A stretch of 64,000 nt of DNA, taken from contig NZ_CANKZA010000001.1 of the NCBI RefSeq assembly GCF_947488465.1, positions 310,001-374,000 on the forward strand, given 5' to 3'. Below are positions 19,535 to 27,872 of the stretch, one piece after another. Numbering within the stretch: the first letter of the stretch is position 1; each line of letters opens with the position of its first letter. Origin of the DNA: an uncultured Microbacterium sp. (GTDB lineage Bacteria; Actinomycetota; Actinomycetes; Actinomycetales; Microbacteriaceae). The position numbers and the translations under genes are program-made. The notes beneath the pieces were generated by a model that saw only the letters and a list, made by a program, of their open reading frames with translations, did no database searches and was not told the DNA's origin.

Positions 19535-19627
19535 GAGACTGAGTCTACGTGTGGCCTGACCACATCACAAGGAGCGATGCTGTGGATAATCTCCCCGCCG
19601 GTTCCGCAGAATTGTCAGGATGCCGGG

Positions 19628-20806
19628 GTGAGCCTTGCCCCTGTCCCTTCCGTCGCGGTGGACCCGCACGCGTCGGCCGTGCGGGCTGTCGCCGAGCGGG
19701 TGCGCGATCGCCTGCGGGCCGAGCAGGCCGACCCGATGCGTCAGCCCGACCGGGCCGAGCAACTGGCGACCGCGGAAGTGCGTGCCCACAACGACTTCGC
19801 GCTCGCGCGCGGTCTCGACCTCATCGAGGATGAGCGCGCGTGCGTGCGAGCGGTCATCGCGACGGTCACGGGGTTCGGCCCGCTGCAGGCGCTGTTGGAC
19901 GATCCGACGGTCGAAGAGATCTGGATCAACTCACCCGACCGGGTGTATTTCGCGCGCGCAGGACGCAGCCATCGCGCTCCGCTCGTCCTCACCGATGACG
20001 CCGTCCGCGATCTCGTCGAGCGGATGCTGCACACCACGGGTCGCCGGGTGGATCTCAGCCAGCCGTTCGTCGATGCGTCACTTCCGGACGGCTCTCGTCT
20101 GCATTGCGTGATCCCGGACATCACGCGGGCTCATTGGGCGGTCAACATCCGGAAGTTCCTGGCGTCACACCGCACGCTGGATGATCTCGTCGTCGCGCGT
20201 TCGCTCACACCCGCGACGGCTGACCTCCTCACGAGCGCCATGGCGGCGGGGAGCAGCATCCTCGTGTCGGGTGCGACCCACGCCGGCAAGACCACCCTGT
20301 TGGCCGCGATGATCGGTGCCTGTCCACCGGATCACCGTGTCGTCACGGTCGAGGAAACGTTCGAGCTGGCCGTCCAGGCGCCGGACATCGTGGCACTCCA
20401 AGGCCGGCAGCCGAGCCTGGAGGGCACAGGAGCGGTGAGTCTTCGACGCCTGGTGAAGGAGGCACTACGCATGCGGCCCGACCGGCTCGTCGTCGGTGAA
20501 GTGCGCGACGCGGAGGCCCTCGACCTCCTCCTGGCCCTCAACACCGGCGTCCCCGGCGCCGCGACCATCCACGCCAACTCCGCCGATGAGGCGCTGCGCA
20601 AACTGGCTGCGCTGCCGTTGCTCGCCGGCCAGAACATCGACTCGGGATTCGTGCTCCCCGCCATCGCTGCATCGGTCGACCTCGTCGTGCACTGCCGCCG
20701 CGGCGTCGATGGACACCGCTTCGTGGAGGAGATCGTGCGAACGACCGGCGCTGTGGTCGAGGGGCGAGTCGAGACCGAGACGGTCATGCACGGAGCTCGG
20801 CGATGA
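19628..20806 (+). CDS. tadA: TadA/CpaF-type secretion ATPase
   Basis: About 392 residues. It is the ATPase that powers tight-adherence (Tad) pilus or secretion systems. Walker A is SGATHAGKTTLLA, the Asp box is VTVEETFEL, Walker B is PDRLVVGEVRDAEAL, and GAATIHANSADEALRKL is the TadA/VirB11 His box. The reading frame is open far upstream; the GTG at 19628 is preferred because AGGA lies seven bases before it, and an ATG at 19577 is the alternative. It heads the tad operon. The CpaE/Ssd-like gene often found upstream in actinobacteria is absent here. Confidence 0.92.
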   Translation: MSLAPVPSVAVDPHASAVRAVAERVRDRLRAEQADPMRQPDRAEQLATAEVRAHNDFALARGLDLIEDERACVRAVIATVTGFGPLQALLDDPTVEEIWINSPDRVYFARAGRSHRAPLVLTDDAVRDLVERMLHTTGRRVDLSQPFVDASLPDGSRLHCVIPDITRAHWAVNIRKFLASHRTLDDLVVARSLTPATADLLTSAMAAGSSILVSGATHAGKTTLLAAMIGACPPDHRVVTVEETFELAVQAPDIVALQGRQPSLEGTGAVSLRRLVKEALRMRPDRLVVGEVRDAEALDLLLALNTGVPGAATIHANSADEALRKLAALPLLAGQNIDSGFVLPAIAASVDLVVHCRRGVDGHRFVEEIVRTTGAVVEGRVETETVMHGARR

Positions 20807-21663
20807 CCATCTTCTGGGGTGCGATGCTCGCCGCCGGCGTCCTGTTGGTCGCCTCGCCGTGGCTCTGGCCGGCTCGGTCGGGAGCGAAGCGGGCGTCCGC
20901 TGCCGAGGGAAAGCTCGCCCGGATGCTGCAGGAAGCGGGGTATGCGCACGCTCCTGCCGCACGACCCGTTGTCATCTCCCTCGCCTGCGCCGTGGTGGCG
21001 GCATCCGTGAGCGTGTTGGTGACGGGACTCGCCGCCGTCGCGCTGGTGGCAGCGACCGCCGGGGCGGCCGCGCCGTTCGCGTGGTTGCGGCAGCGGGCGC
21101 GGCGGTTGCGCGCCTCGCGGCGTGCCCTGTGGTCGGATGTGTGCGACCTCCTCATCGCCTCGGCCCGGGCGGGCATGTCGCTTCCGGATGCCGTATCGGC
21201 GCTCGCCGACAGTGGTCCTCCGTCGCTGCGGCCGGCGTTTGCCCGCTTCGCGGGGGATATGGCGGCATCCGGTCACTTCGACTCCAGCGCGTTGCGGCTC
21301 AAGGCGACGCTGGCTGACCCCGTCGCTGACCGGATCGTCGAGACGCTACGCATGGCGCGTCAGGTGGGCGGGAGCGAGCTCACCGCGGTCCTGCGAGCTC
21401 TGTCCACGTCCGTCCGAGCCGATGCGACCCTGCGGGCCGAGGTCGAAGCGCGCCAATCGTGGGTGCGCGGTGCCGCGATCGTCGGGGTGGTCGCACCGTG
21501 GATCGTCCTCGGGCTTCTCGCGCTTCGGCCCGAGGGAGCGCAGGCTTACGGGAGTCCAGCCGGCGTCGTGGTGATTCTGGTGGGTGCGGTGGTCTCGGTG
21601 TTCGCGTACCGGTTGACGCTCCGCGTGGGGCGGCTCCCCGAGCCGCAGCGGTGGTTCGCATGA
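20803..21663 (+). CDS. tadB: TadB-like pilus assembly membrane protein (T2SS F domain)
   Basis: 286 residues. Two N-terminal hydrophobic segments, a cytosolic T2SSF domain (CDLLIASARAGMSLPDAVSALAD, about residue 110) and two C-terminal segments match the platform protein of Tad systems. ATGA overlap with tadA. It works as a pair with the next gene. Confidence 0.9.
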   Translation: MTIFWGAMLAAGVLLVASPWLWPARSGAKRASAAEGKLARMLQEAGYAHAPAARPVVISLACAVVAASVSVLVTGLAAVALVAATAGAAAPFAWLRQRARRLRASRRALWSDVCDLLIASARAGMSLPDAVSALADSGPPSLRPAFARFAGDMAASGHFDSSALRLKATLADPVADRIVETLRMARQVGGSELTAVLRALSTSVRADATLRAEVEARQSWVRGAAIVGVVAPWIVLGLLALRPEGAQAYGSPAGVVVILVGAVVSVFAYRLTLRVGRLPEPQRWFA

Positions 21664-22577
21664 GCGTGGTCACCGAGCTTGCGTTCGCCGTCGTGCTCGG
21701 TGCGGGGCTGTCGGCGGGAATCCTCTTGGCTGCGGTGCGCGTGCCGCGCTGGTCGGCGCCGAGCCTCGAACGACGGATCGCGCCGTACGTCCGCGACGTG
21801 GCCGATCCCCGGGGATTGACTCCGCTCGCGGCGCCCGCGTGGAGCGCCGGGTGGCAGTCGCTGCACGATCGCCTCATTTCGGCGTGGGGCGGGGAAGACG
21901 CACTGGCGATGCGCCTGCGGCAGGCGGACCGGTCCCAGACCGTGCGGTCCTTCCGCGCGACCCAACTCGCCTGGGCGCTCGCCGGGCTGGCGCTCGGGGC
22001 CGCGCTCGCCGTCGCGGTCACCCTGGCAGGCCGTGGCGGACCGATCGCGGCACTCCTCCCCCCGCTTCTCGCCGTCGCGGGTGTCCTCGTGTGTGACTAC
22101 CGTCTGACCGTGGCGGCACGATCGCGCGCCGCGCGGATCGCGGACGAACTCCCCACCGTTCTGGAGTTCCTTGCGCTGTGCCTGTCAGCCGGCGAGGGAT
22201 TGCGCGACGCGTTGCGCCGTGTGGGGGAGATCGGGACCGGCGAGCTGACCGCGGAGTTCCGCCGCGCAGTGCTGGCCAGTGGGACAGGCTCGAGCCTCTC
22301 CGACGCGCTCCTCGATCTGGCGCGGAACGTGGATGTCCCCGCGCTCTCTCGTGCCATCGAGCACATCGTCGCTGCCATCGATCGCGGCGCTCCGCTGGCT
22401 CACGTCCTGCAGGATCAAGCCGTCGACGCACGTGAAGACGCGAAGCGAGGGCTTCTGGAAGCGGCGGGGAGGAAGGAGATATTCATGCTTCTTCCGCTTG
22501 TCTTTCTGATCCTCCCGCTGTCGGTACTCTTCGCCGTCTTCCCAGGGATCGTCTTGCTGAAACTCGGAATCGGATGA
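21660..22577 (+). CDS. tadC: TadC-like pilus assembly membrane protein (T2SS F domain)
   Basis: 305 residues, second platform protein. T2SSF signature: LPTVLEFLALCLSAGEGLRDALRRVGE near residue 165, with the C-terminal membrane pair starting at EIFMLLPLVFLILPLS. The ATG overlaps the tadB stop. The frame extends upstream inside tadB, but that extension is a shadow. Confidence 0.9.
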   Translation: MSVVTELAFAVVLGAGLSAGILLAAVRVPRWSAPSLERRIAPYVRDVADPRGLTPLAAPAWSAGWQSLHDRLISAWGGEDALAMRLRQADRSQTVRSFRATQLAWALAGLALGAALAVAVTLAGRGGPIAALLPPLLAVAGVLVCDYRLTVAARSRAARIADELPTVLEFLALCLSAGEGLRDALRRVGEIGTGELTAEFRRAVLASGTGSSLSDALLDLARNVDVPALSRAIEHIVAAIDRGAPLAHVLQDQAVDAREDAKRGLLEAAGRKEIFMLLPLVFLILPLSVLFAVFPGIVLLKLGIG

Positions 22578-22603
22578 CCGGCGACGGTCGAAAGGAGGCG
22601 GGC

Positions 22604-22795
22604 ATGATCCGCACAGGATGGGGCGCGGTGCGCGCGCTGTGGGACGAGACGATGACCGATGAACGTGGTGACGTCCCCGGCTGGGTATTGGTCACGCTCA
22701 TGACCGCGGGACTCGTCGTGGCGATCTGGGCTCTCGCGGGGCCTGCGTTGGCCGACCTGTTCACCGACGCGATCAGTCGCGTGTCGGGGTTCTGA
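22604..22795 (+). CDS. Flp-pilin-like small protein (DUF4244 type)
   Basis: 63 residues: a short charged head with DERGDVPG, then one hydrophobic segment (WVLVTLMTAGLVVAIWAL). This is the layout of the small pilin-like proteins encoded between tadC and tadE in actinobacteria. The frame begins at 22574 overlapping tadC, but the ATG at 22604 has a perfect AAAGGAGG five bases upstream, the best ribosome binding site of the operon. That suggests strong expression, as expected for a major pilin. Confidence 0.75.
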   Translation: MIRTGWGAVRALWDETMTDERGDVPGWVLVTLMTAGLVVAIWALAGPALADLFTDAISRVSGF

Positions 22796-22801
22796 CCCGT
22801 C

Positions 22802-23188
22802 ATGACGTCGCTGTGCGAGGACGATCGCGGCTCCAGCCCCGTCGAGTTCGTCCTCGTCGGAACGTTGCTCACGGTGCTCACGCTCGCCGTCGTGCAGCTG
22901 GGGGTCGCCGTCTATGTTCGCAACGTCCTGCACGATGCCGCCGTCGAAGGCGCGTATCACGGCGCGCTCGCCGACACCTCGCTCACCGACGGCGCCGTCC
23001 GAACCGATCACCTGATCCAGACGGCCGTGAACGGACTCGACGTGGCGGTGACGGCCCGGGACACCACGGCGCTCGGTGTTCCCGCGGTTGAGGTCACGGT
23101 CATCGCGACGCTGCCACTCGTCGGTCTTCTTGGGATCCCCGCCGGGATGGAGGTGACCGCGCATGCACCGCGAGAGTCCTTCGACTGA
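22802..23188 (+). CDS. TadE-like minor pilin
   Basis: 128 residues. The N-terminal EDDRGSSPVEFVLVGTLLTVLT has the TadE arrangement: a conserved Glu-Phe (VEF) at the start of a hydrophobic helix that anchors the pseudopilin. The rest is extracytoplasmic. It starts 6 bp after the pilin-like gene and overlaps the next gene by 26 bp. Confidence 0.82.
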   Translation: MTSLCEDDRGSSPVEFVLVGTLLTVLTLAVVQLGVAVYVRNVLHDAAVEGAYHGALADTSLTDGAVRTDHLIQTAVNGLDVAVTARDTTALGVPAVEVTVIATLPLVGLLGIPAGMEVTAHAPRESFD

Positions 23189-23627
23189 CGACCGCGCGCA
23201 AGAAGGATCGGCGGCGCTGGAGTTCATCCTGGTCGGTCTCATCCTGCTGGTGCCCATCGTCTATCTGATCGTGGCGCTCGGTGAGATCCAATCTCACGCC
23301 CTCGGCGTCGAGACGGGTGCCCGCCAACTCGCCCGGACGATCGCGACATCGGGCGACGCGGCGACCGCGGACGCCCGTGGCGAGCGTGTGATGGCCGCGA
23401 TCGCGGAAGAGTACGGGATCGACCGCGACACGATGACGATCGACATCGCCTGCGCGCGGGGCGCGGTCGCGTGCCCCGAGGCGGGCGCCACACTACTGGT
23501 CACGGTGTCGGCGAGTGTCGCCTTGCCGCTCGTTCCCGCCGTGCTCGGGCTCGATGCTCTCGCTCGGGTGCCGGTCGAGGCGACGGGTGCACAGAAAGTC
23601 TCGCGCTACTGGGTCGGGCTGCCGTGA
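23163..23627 (+). CDS. TadE/F-like minor pilin
   Basis: 154 residues. The N-terminal QEGSAALEFILVGLILLVPI is a second TadE-type pseudopilin helix with the conserved Glu-Phe. Two cysteines (DIACARGAVACPE) may form a disulfide outside the membrane. It begins inside the preceding gene and shares one base with the next start (TGATG), so all are translationally coupled. Confidence 0.82.
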   Translation: MHRESPSTDDRAQEGSAALEFILVGLILLVPIVYLIVALGEIQSHALGVETGARQLARTIATSGDAATADARGERVMAAIAEEYGIDRDTMTIDIACARGAVACPEAGATLLVTVSASVALPLVPAVLGLDALARVPVEATGAQKVSRYWVGLP

Positions 23628-24043
23628 TGTCCGGCTCGGCGCCGTCAGACGATGCGGGCAGTGTTCTCCTCCTCACCCTCGGCTACGCGCTTCTCGCGAT
23701 CGCGCTCGTCCTCGTGTGCGTCGATGCGACGAGCCTCTATCTCGCGCAGAAGCGCGTGGAGGCTGCGGCCGACGCCGCCGCCCTCGCGGGCGCCGATGGG
23801 TTCACGTTGACGATGACCGGCGGGCAGCCGCGGGCCACGCTGACGGATGCCGGCATCCACGCGCAAGCGATAGACATCCTCGTGGTCTACGGCGACACCT
23901 CACTCGTGTCCGCAGGGACCGACGACGGCGTCTCGGCACGCGTGACGGTCTCGACGCTCTGGCGGCCACCGGTGCTCAGCATCTTCGTCCCGGAGGGGGT
24001 CCTCCTCGACGCGACGGCCACGAGCCGCACCGCGCTGCGCTGA
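23627..24043 (+). CDS. Rv3654c-family TadE-like protein
   Basis: 138 residues. One N-terminal membrane helix (GSVLLLTLGYALLAIALVLV) is followed by YLAQKRVEAAADAAALAGADG, the pattern of TadG/Rv3654c-like proteins of the actinobacterial helicase/secretion neighbourhood. Last gene of the tad operon. The true start is the ATG at 23627, coupled to the previous stop; the longer frame upstream is a shadow. Confidence 0.82.
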   Translation: MSGSAPSDDAGSVLLLTLGYALLAIALVLVCVDATSLYLAQKRVEAAADAAALAGADGFTLTMTGGQPRATLTDAGIHAQAIDILVVYGDTSLVSAGTDDGVSARVTVSTLWRPPVLSIFVPEGVLLDATATSRTALR

Positions 24044-24062
24044 CGGGAGCGTGACGGAGAGC

Positions 24063-25340
24063 TCAGCTTTCGCGCGGCACGAACCGCGGCACCCACCGAA
24101 GAAAGGCGAGTGCGCCGAGCAAGCCGATCGCGCCCATCGCCGCCGTGGCGACCGCCAGGGAGAACGCGGCGGCGAGAGCCGAGACGGTCAGAGGTGCGAT
24201 CGCGCCGCCGGCATCCGTCAACGTGCGCCATGAGCCGAGGAACGGCGCCGGGTCGGCTTGCGGAGCGATGTCGGCGCCGAGGGTCAGCAGGATACCGCTC
24301 GAGAGGCCATTGCCCACCCCGAGCACGGCGGCGAACAGGGCGAACCACATCTCAGACTGGCTGAGGTCGTGGGTGAGGGACAGGGCCACGAATCCCGCGC
24401 CCATCAACACCATCGCCGGCAGGGCCGCCCAGAGCCGGCCGAACCGGTCCATGACCTGGCCGCTCGCGTAGAACAGGGCGAAGTCGATCGCGCCCGAGAC
24501 ACCCACAACGAGCGCGATCGTCTGGGCGTCGAGCCCGATCGACACGCCCCAGAGCGGGAGCACGATCTGGCGGGCCGAGCGCACCGCCGACAGCGACGCT
24601 GCTGCCACCCCCAGTCGTGAGAGCACGCCGCGGTACTGCCACATCGTGCGGAACACCCCCACGCGGCGATGAAGGGGGATCGATCCGGTAACGGGCTCGC
24701 CGGTGTCCGCGTCGTCGAGAGCGGGTCGTGTCGCGGCGGAGGGGGAAGCGACGACCTCGGGGTCCGGACCGAGGACGACGAGGAGCACGGTGGCGATCAG
24801 GCACACACCGAAGAACCAGACAGTCGCGTGCTCGTCCTGGAAGATCGCGAGGAGAAGCGCAGCGACGAAGGGACCGATGAACATCCCCAGGCGAAACGTG
24901 CCACCGAGCAACGAGAGCGACCGTGCCCGGAACGCCCACGGCACGCGTGTGGTCATGAACGAATGCCGGGCGAGTCCGAAAGTCGCGGCGCAGAATCCGA
25001 TGAGAAAGATGGCCGCGGCCAGGACCGGCAGGCTCGGCGCCACCAGCAGGCCAGCCACGCCGCCGAGTGCCAACACGCCGCCGACCGCCATCGTGACCCG
25101 CTCGCCGACACGGGCGACGGACCACCCGGCCGGGATATTGCCGAAGAGTTGGCCGATCACGAGAGCCGAGACGACGAGCGCCGCGGTCGGGACATCTGCG
25201 CCCAGTTCGGCGGCGATGACCGGGAGGAGGGGGATGACGGCACCCTCACCGAGGGCGAACAAGACCGTCGGGCCGTAGATCATCGGCGCCAACCGCCACA
25301 GCATTCCGCCCATCGATGAGGAGGAGTCGGATGCGGTCAC
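24063..25340 (-). CDS. MFS transporter
   Basis: 425 residues with about 12 hydrophobic segments, DHA1-type layout. The A-loop between TM2 and TM3 reads GNIPAGWSVARVGERV, and a central cytosolic loop lies around residue 200. No substrate can be named. The frame extends far upstream through prfB; the GTG at 25340 is chosen because a TAACGT -10 box ends seven bases before it and the first TM then begins at a normal distance. It is divergent from prfB, with overlapping promoters. Confidence 0.85.
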   Translation of the reverse strand: MTASDSSSSMGGMLWRLAPMIYGPTVLFALGEGAVIPLLPVIAAELGADVPTAALVVSALVIGQLFGNIPAGWSVARVGERVTMAVGGVLALGGVAGLLVAPSLPVLAAAIFLIGFCAATFGLARHSFMTTRVPWAFRARSLSLLGGTFRLGMFIGPFVAALLLAIFQDEHATVWFFGVCLIATVLLVVLGPDPEVVASPSAATRPALDDADTGEPVTGSIPLHRRVGVFRTMWQYRGVLSRLGVAAASLSAVRSARQIVLPLWGVSIGLDAQTIALVVGVSGAIDFALFYASGQVMDRFGRLWAALPAMVLMGAGFVALSLTHDLSQSEMWFALFAAVLGVGNGLSSGILLTLGADIAPQADPAPFLGSWRTLTDAGGAIAPLTVSALAAAFSLAVATAAMGAIGLLGALAFLRWVPRFVPRES

Positions 25341-25347
25341 CCTCTTC

Positions 25348-25357
25348 ACGTTAGTCT
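25348..25357. promoter_or_regulatory. overlapping divergent -10 boxes (MFS gene / prfB)
   Basis: On the plus strand TAGTCT (25352-25357) lies eight bases before the prfB ATG. On the minus strand TAACGT (25353-25348) lies seven bases before the MFS GTG. The two hexamers share two base pairs, so polymerase should not be able to open both at once. Both transcripts look leaderless. Confidence 0.6.
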
Positions 25358-25365
25358 GGACTGTC

Positions 25366-26475
25366 ATGCTTGAATTCGATCCCGCTCCCGAAATCCAGGC
25401 CCTGCGATCTACGTTCTCCGACATCGCCGCGGTCGTCGATGTCGACGCGTTGCGCGCCGAGATCGCCCGTCTCTCCGAAGAGGCCGGCGCACCCGATCTC
25501 TGGGACGACGTCGAGAAAGCGCAGAAGGTCACCAGCGCCCTGAGCCATCGCCAGTCTGAGCTCAAGCGCGTCACCGATGTCGAACAGCGCCTGGACGACC
25601 TCGACGTGCTCGTCGAGATGGCCATCGAGATGGACGATGAGGACACCGCCGCCGAGGCGCGCAAGGAGATCGCGGATCTGCAGACGGTCATCGGTCAACT
25701 CGAAGTGCAGACGCTGCTCGACGGCGAGTACGACGATCGCGCGGCGGTCGTCACGATCCGTTCCGGCGCGGGCGGCGACGACGCCACCGACTTCGCCGAA
25801 ATGCTCCTGCGGATGTACCTGCGCTGGGCCGAGCGCCACAAGTACGCCGTCAAGGTGATGGACACCTCCTATGCGGAGGGCGCCGGTATCAAGTCGACGA
25901 CGTTCGAAGTGGATGCGCCGTACGCGTACGGCACGCTCTCGGTCGAAGCCGGCACACACCGCCTCGCGCGCATCAGCCCGTTCGGCGGCGCTGACAAGCG
26001 TCAGACGAGCTTCGCGGCCGTCGAGGTCATTCCGGTGATGGAAGAGGCCAAAGAGGTCGAGGTTCCCGAAGGCGATATCCGCGTCGACGTGTTCCGGTCG
26101 TCGGGTCCGGGTGGCCAGTCCGTCAACACGACCGACTCTGCCGTGCGCATCACCCACCTTCCGACCGGCATCGTCGTGTCGATGCAGAACGAAAAGTCGC
26201 AGATCCAAAACCGTGCTGCCGCGATGCGCGTCCTGCAGACGCGCCTGATGCTGCTCCAGAAGGAGCAGGAGGCCGCGACGAAGAAGGAACTCGCGGGCAC
26301 CATCACAGCCAGCTGGGGCGATCAGATGCGCTCGTATTTCCTCTACGGCCAGCAACTCGTCAAGGACCTCCGCACCGGCTACGAAGTCGGCAACCCCGCC
26401 TCGGTCTTCGACGGCGACCTCGACGGTCTCATCGCCGCCGGCATCCGCTGGCGCAAGCGCAAAGACGACGACTGA
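25366..26475 (+). CDS. prfB: peptide chain release factor 2
   Basis: 369 residues. It recognises UGA/UAA stop codons and releases the peptide. The codon-recognition tripeptide SPF is in ARISPFGGADKRQTSF (about residue 205) and the catalytic GGQ is in SSGPGGQSVNTTDSAVR (about 250). The frame is continuous from the ATG, so the programmed +1 frameshift found near codon 25 in many bacteria is absent, as is usual in actinobacteria. TAGTCT eight bases upstream suggests a leaderless message. Confidence 0.96.
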   Translation: MLEFDPAPEIQALRSTFSDIAAVVDVDALRAEIARLSEEAGAPDLWDDVEKAQKVTSALSHRQSELKRVTDVEQRLDDLDVLVEMAIEMDDEDTAAEARKEIADLQTVIGQLEVQTLLDGEYDDRAAVVTIRSGAGGDDATDFAEMLLRMYLRWAERHKYAVKVMDTSYAEGAGIKSTTFEVDAPYAYGTLSVEAGTHRLARISPFGGADKRQTSFAAVEVIPVMEEAKEVEVPEGDIRVDVFRSSGPGGQSVNTTDSAVRITHLPTGIVVSMQNEKSQIQNRAAAMRVLQTRLMLLQKEQEAATKKELAGTITASWGDQMRSYFLYGQQLVKDLRTGYEVGNPASVFDGDLDGLIAAGIRWRKRKDDD

Positions 26476-26538
26476 GCGCCCGCGGACCCGGTGTCTGCGC
26501 ACGTCAGGAAACTTCCGCGAAGAAATTCTCCGGCAGGT

Positions 26539-26567
26539 GCATCCGAATCTCTCGATTCGGACGAATA
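26539..26567 (+). promoter_or_regulatory. SigK-type ECF promoter candidate
   Basis: GCATCC (26539-26544) and CGAATA (26562-26567) are 17 bp apart. They resemble the mycobacterial SigK pattern CCATCC - 16/17 bp - CCGAAT as known to me. The spacer holds an inverted repeat, CCGAATC / GATTCGG. The gene downstream is a secreted DUF4397 protein and a broken RskA-like anti-sigma gene follows, which fits a SigK regulon. Confidence 0.5.
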
Positions 26568-26612
26568 CATCTGTGACGGCGCGAATGGCGCGCAGCGCGG
26601 AAGGAGAACATC

Positions 26613-27155
26613 ATGATGCGATCCAGGATCGCTGTCGGCCTTGCGGCCGCAGCGCTCGCCACGCTCGGCTTCGCGGCCCCCGCTTCGGCGGCCGATGAAG
26701 CGTCACTGTCCGTCTTGCACGGCATCCCCGACACTCCCGTCGATGTCTACGTCAACGGCGCGCTGACGATCGACGACTTCCAGCCCGGCGATCTCGCCGG
26801 TCCTTTGGCGTTGCCGCCGGTGAAGGACGACTGACCGTTCGCCACGTTGCAGCGGCCCCTGCCGTCGACATCCTCGCGGGTGGTGCGGCTGTCGTCGAAG
26901 GGCTGACGAACCCGAACGAGGCGACCCTCAACCTCCCGGCGGGAACCGTCTCGGCTGCCGTTGCGCTGGCGGGCACGACCGACCCGGTCCTCGGCCCGAC
27001 AGATGTGAATGTCGCCGAAGGCACCCTCACGATCGTGTACGCATGGGGAAGCGCTGCGGACAGCAACCTCGCCCTCGCCGTTCAGACGATCGACGGATTG
27101 CACTCCGACCCCAACGGCGTGAACACGGGCTCTGCCGGTCTCGTCGCGGAGAACC
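26613..27155 (+). pseudogene. secreted DUF4397 protein, frameshifted and 3'-truncated
   Basis: The first frame gives a signal peptide (MMRSRIAVGLAAA...ASA) and the DUF4397 start SLSVLHGIPDTPVDVYVNG, then stops at 26834. In the -1 frame the protein continues without a break as LTVRHVAAAPAVDILAGGAA to LALAVQTIDGLHSDPNGVN. One lost base near 26830 (GACGAC-TGACC for GACGACCTGACC) explains both. The C-terminus is also missing, because the frame runs into anti-sigma sequence near 27155. AAGGAG is well placed before the ATG. A base-call error could explain the frameshift but not the missing end. Confidence 0.8.
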
Positions 27156-27817
27156 GTGGGGCGGGGTCGCTGCCTTGCCGAGTGCGATCTCTGCCAGGAA
27201 GACGTCCGCGCCCTGAGCCGCGCCGTCCGGGCCGGGCGCGCTACGGCACCGGATGGATTGTCGACCCCCGGCGATCATGTCTGGGACGCGATCGCCGCGG
27301 AGGTCGCCGCAGACCACCACACGCACGCCCGCACAACGGTGTCTGCGTCCACAGCATCCTCGCAGCCCCATCACGCACCCCGCCAGCGCCGACGGACCCC
27401 CCTCGCGCTCGTTGTGAGCGCGCTGACCGCGGCGGCAGCTGCGGTCGCCATCACCCTGGTGATCATGATTCCGCGCCCGGTCGGCATTGCGACCGCGAGC
27501 CTCGACGCGTTCCCGGACCATCCTGGCGCGCGGGGGACCGCTGAGCTCGAGCGAGAGCCGAACGGAACCGAACGCGTGCGCGTCGAGCTGGACGCCACCG
27601 TGCCTGCGGACGGACTCCGCGAAGTCTGGTTGCTGACCGAGGACGGAACTGCGTTGGTCAGTCTCGGCGTGCTCGACGGGAGCGTGGGCTCGTTCACGCT
27701 CCCGTCGACGTCGACACGACGCGGTATTCGGTCGTCGACATCTCCCAAGAGCCGACGGATGGCGGAGCTGAGCACTCCGGCGACTCGATCGTCCGGGGTC
27801 AACTCACCAGGTCGTGA
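27156..27817 (+). pseudogene. RskA-like anti-sigma factor, 5'-truncated and frameshifted
   Basis: The frame opens in the middle of the anti-sigma zinc-binding domain (CLAECDLCQEDVRALSRAVR); the His and everything before it are gone. A single TM helix (LALVVSALTAAAAAVAITLV) and the RskA C-terminal domain follow (VRVELDATVPADGLREVWLL). Near 27703 one base is missing, and the domain continues in the -1 frame as VDVDTTRYSVVDISQEPTDG to SIVRGQLTRS, stopping at 27817. No sigma factor gene remains nearby. It directly abuts the DUF4397 remnant, so a deletion joined them. Confidence 0.78.
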
Positions 27818-27872
27818 GAGGCGGGGTGTCGCATCCGGCATCCTTGTGTGACCCGCTTAGGCTCGTCAGGTC

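Noticed and set aside
18692..19627. Long upstream extension of the tadA reading frame (about 310 codons).
   Set aside because: It lies antisense to the FNT channel gene, is extremely rich in Asp/Glu/Arg/His as expected for a shadow frame, and has no secretion-ATPase homology before residue 1 of the chosen start.
25366..25460. Programmed frameshift in prfB.
   Set aside because: The frame is continuous from the ATG through the codon-25 region with no in-frame TGA or slippery CTT-TGA.
27005..27544. Apparent 179-residue protein starting in DUF4397 sequence.
   Set aside because: It is the second frame of the DUF4397 pseudogene running through the deletion junction into an out-of-frame anti-sigma segment; the second half is Arg/Pro-rich shadow.
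27156..27851. Intact 231-residue anti-sigma gene.
   Set aside because: The N-terminal zinc-binding half is missing and the C-terminal RskA homology continues in another frame after about 27703, so it is a pseudogene.
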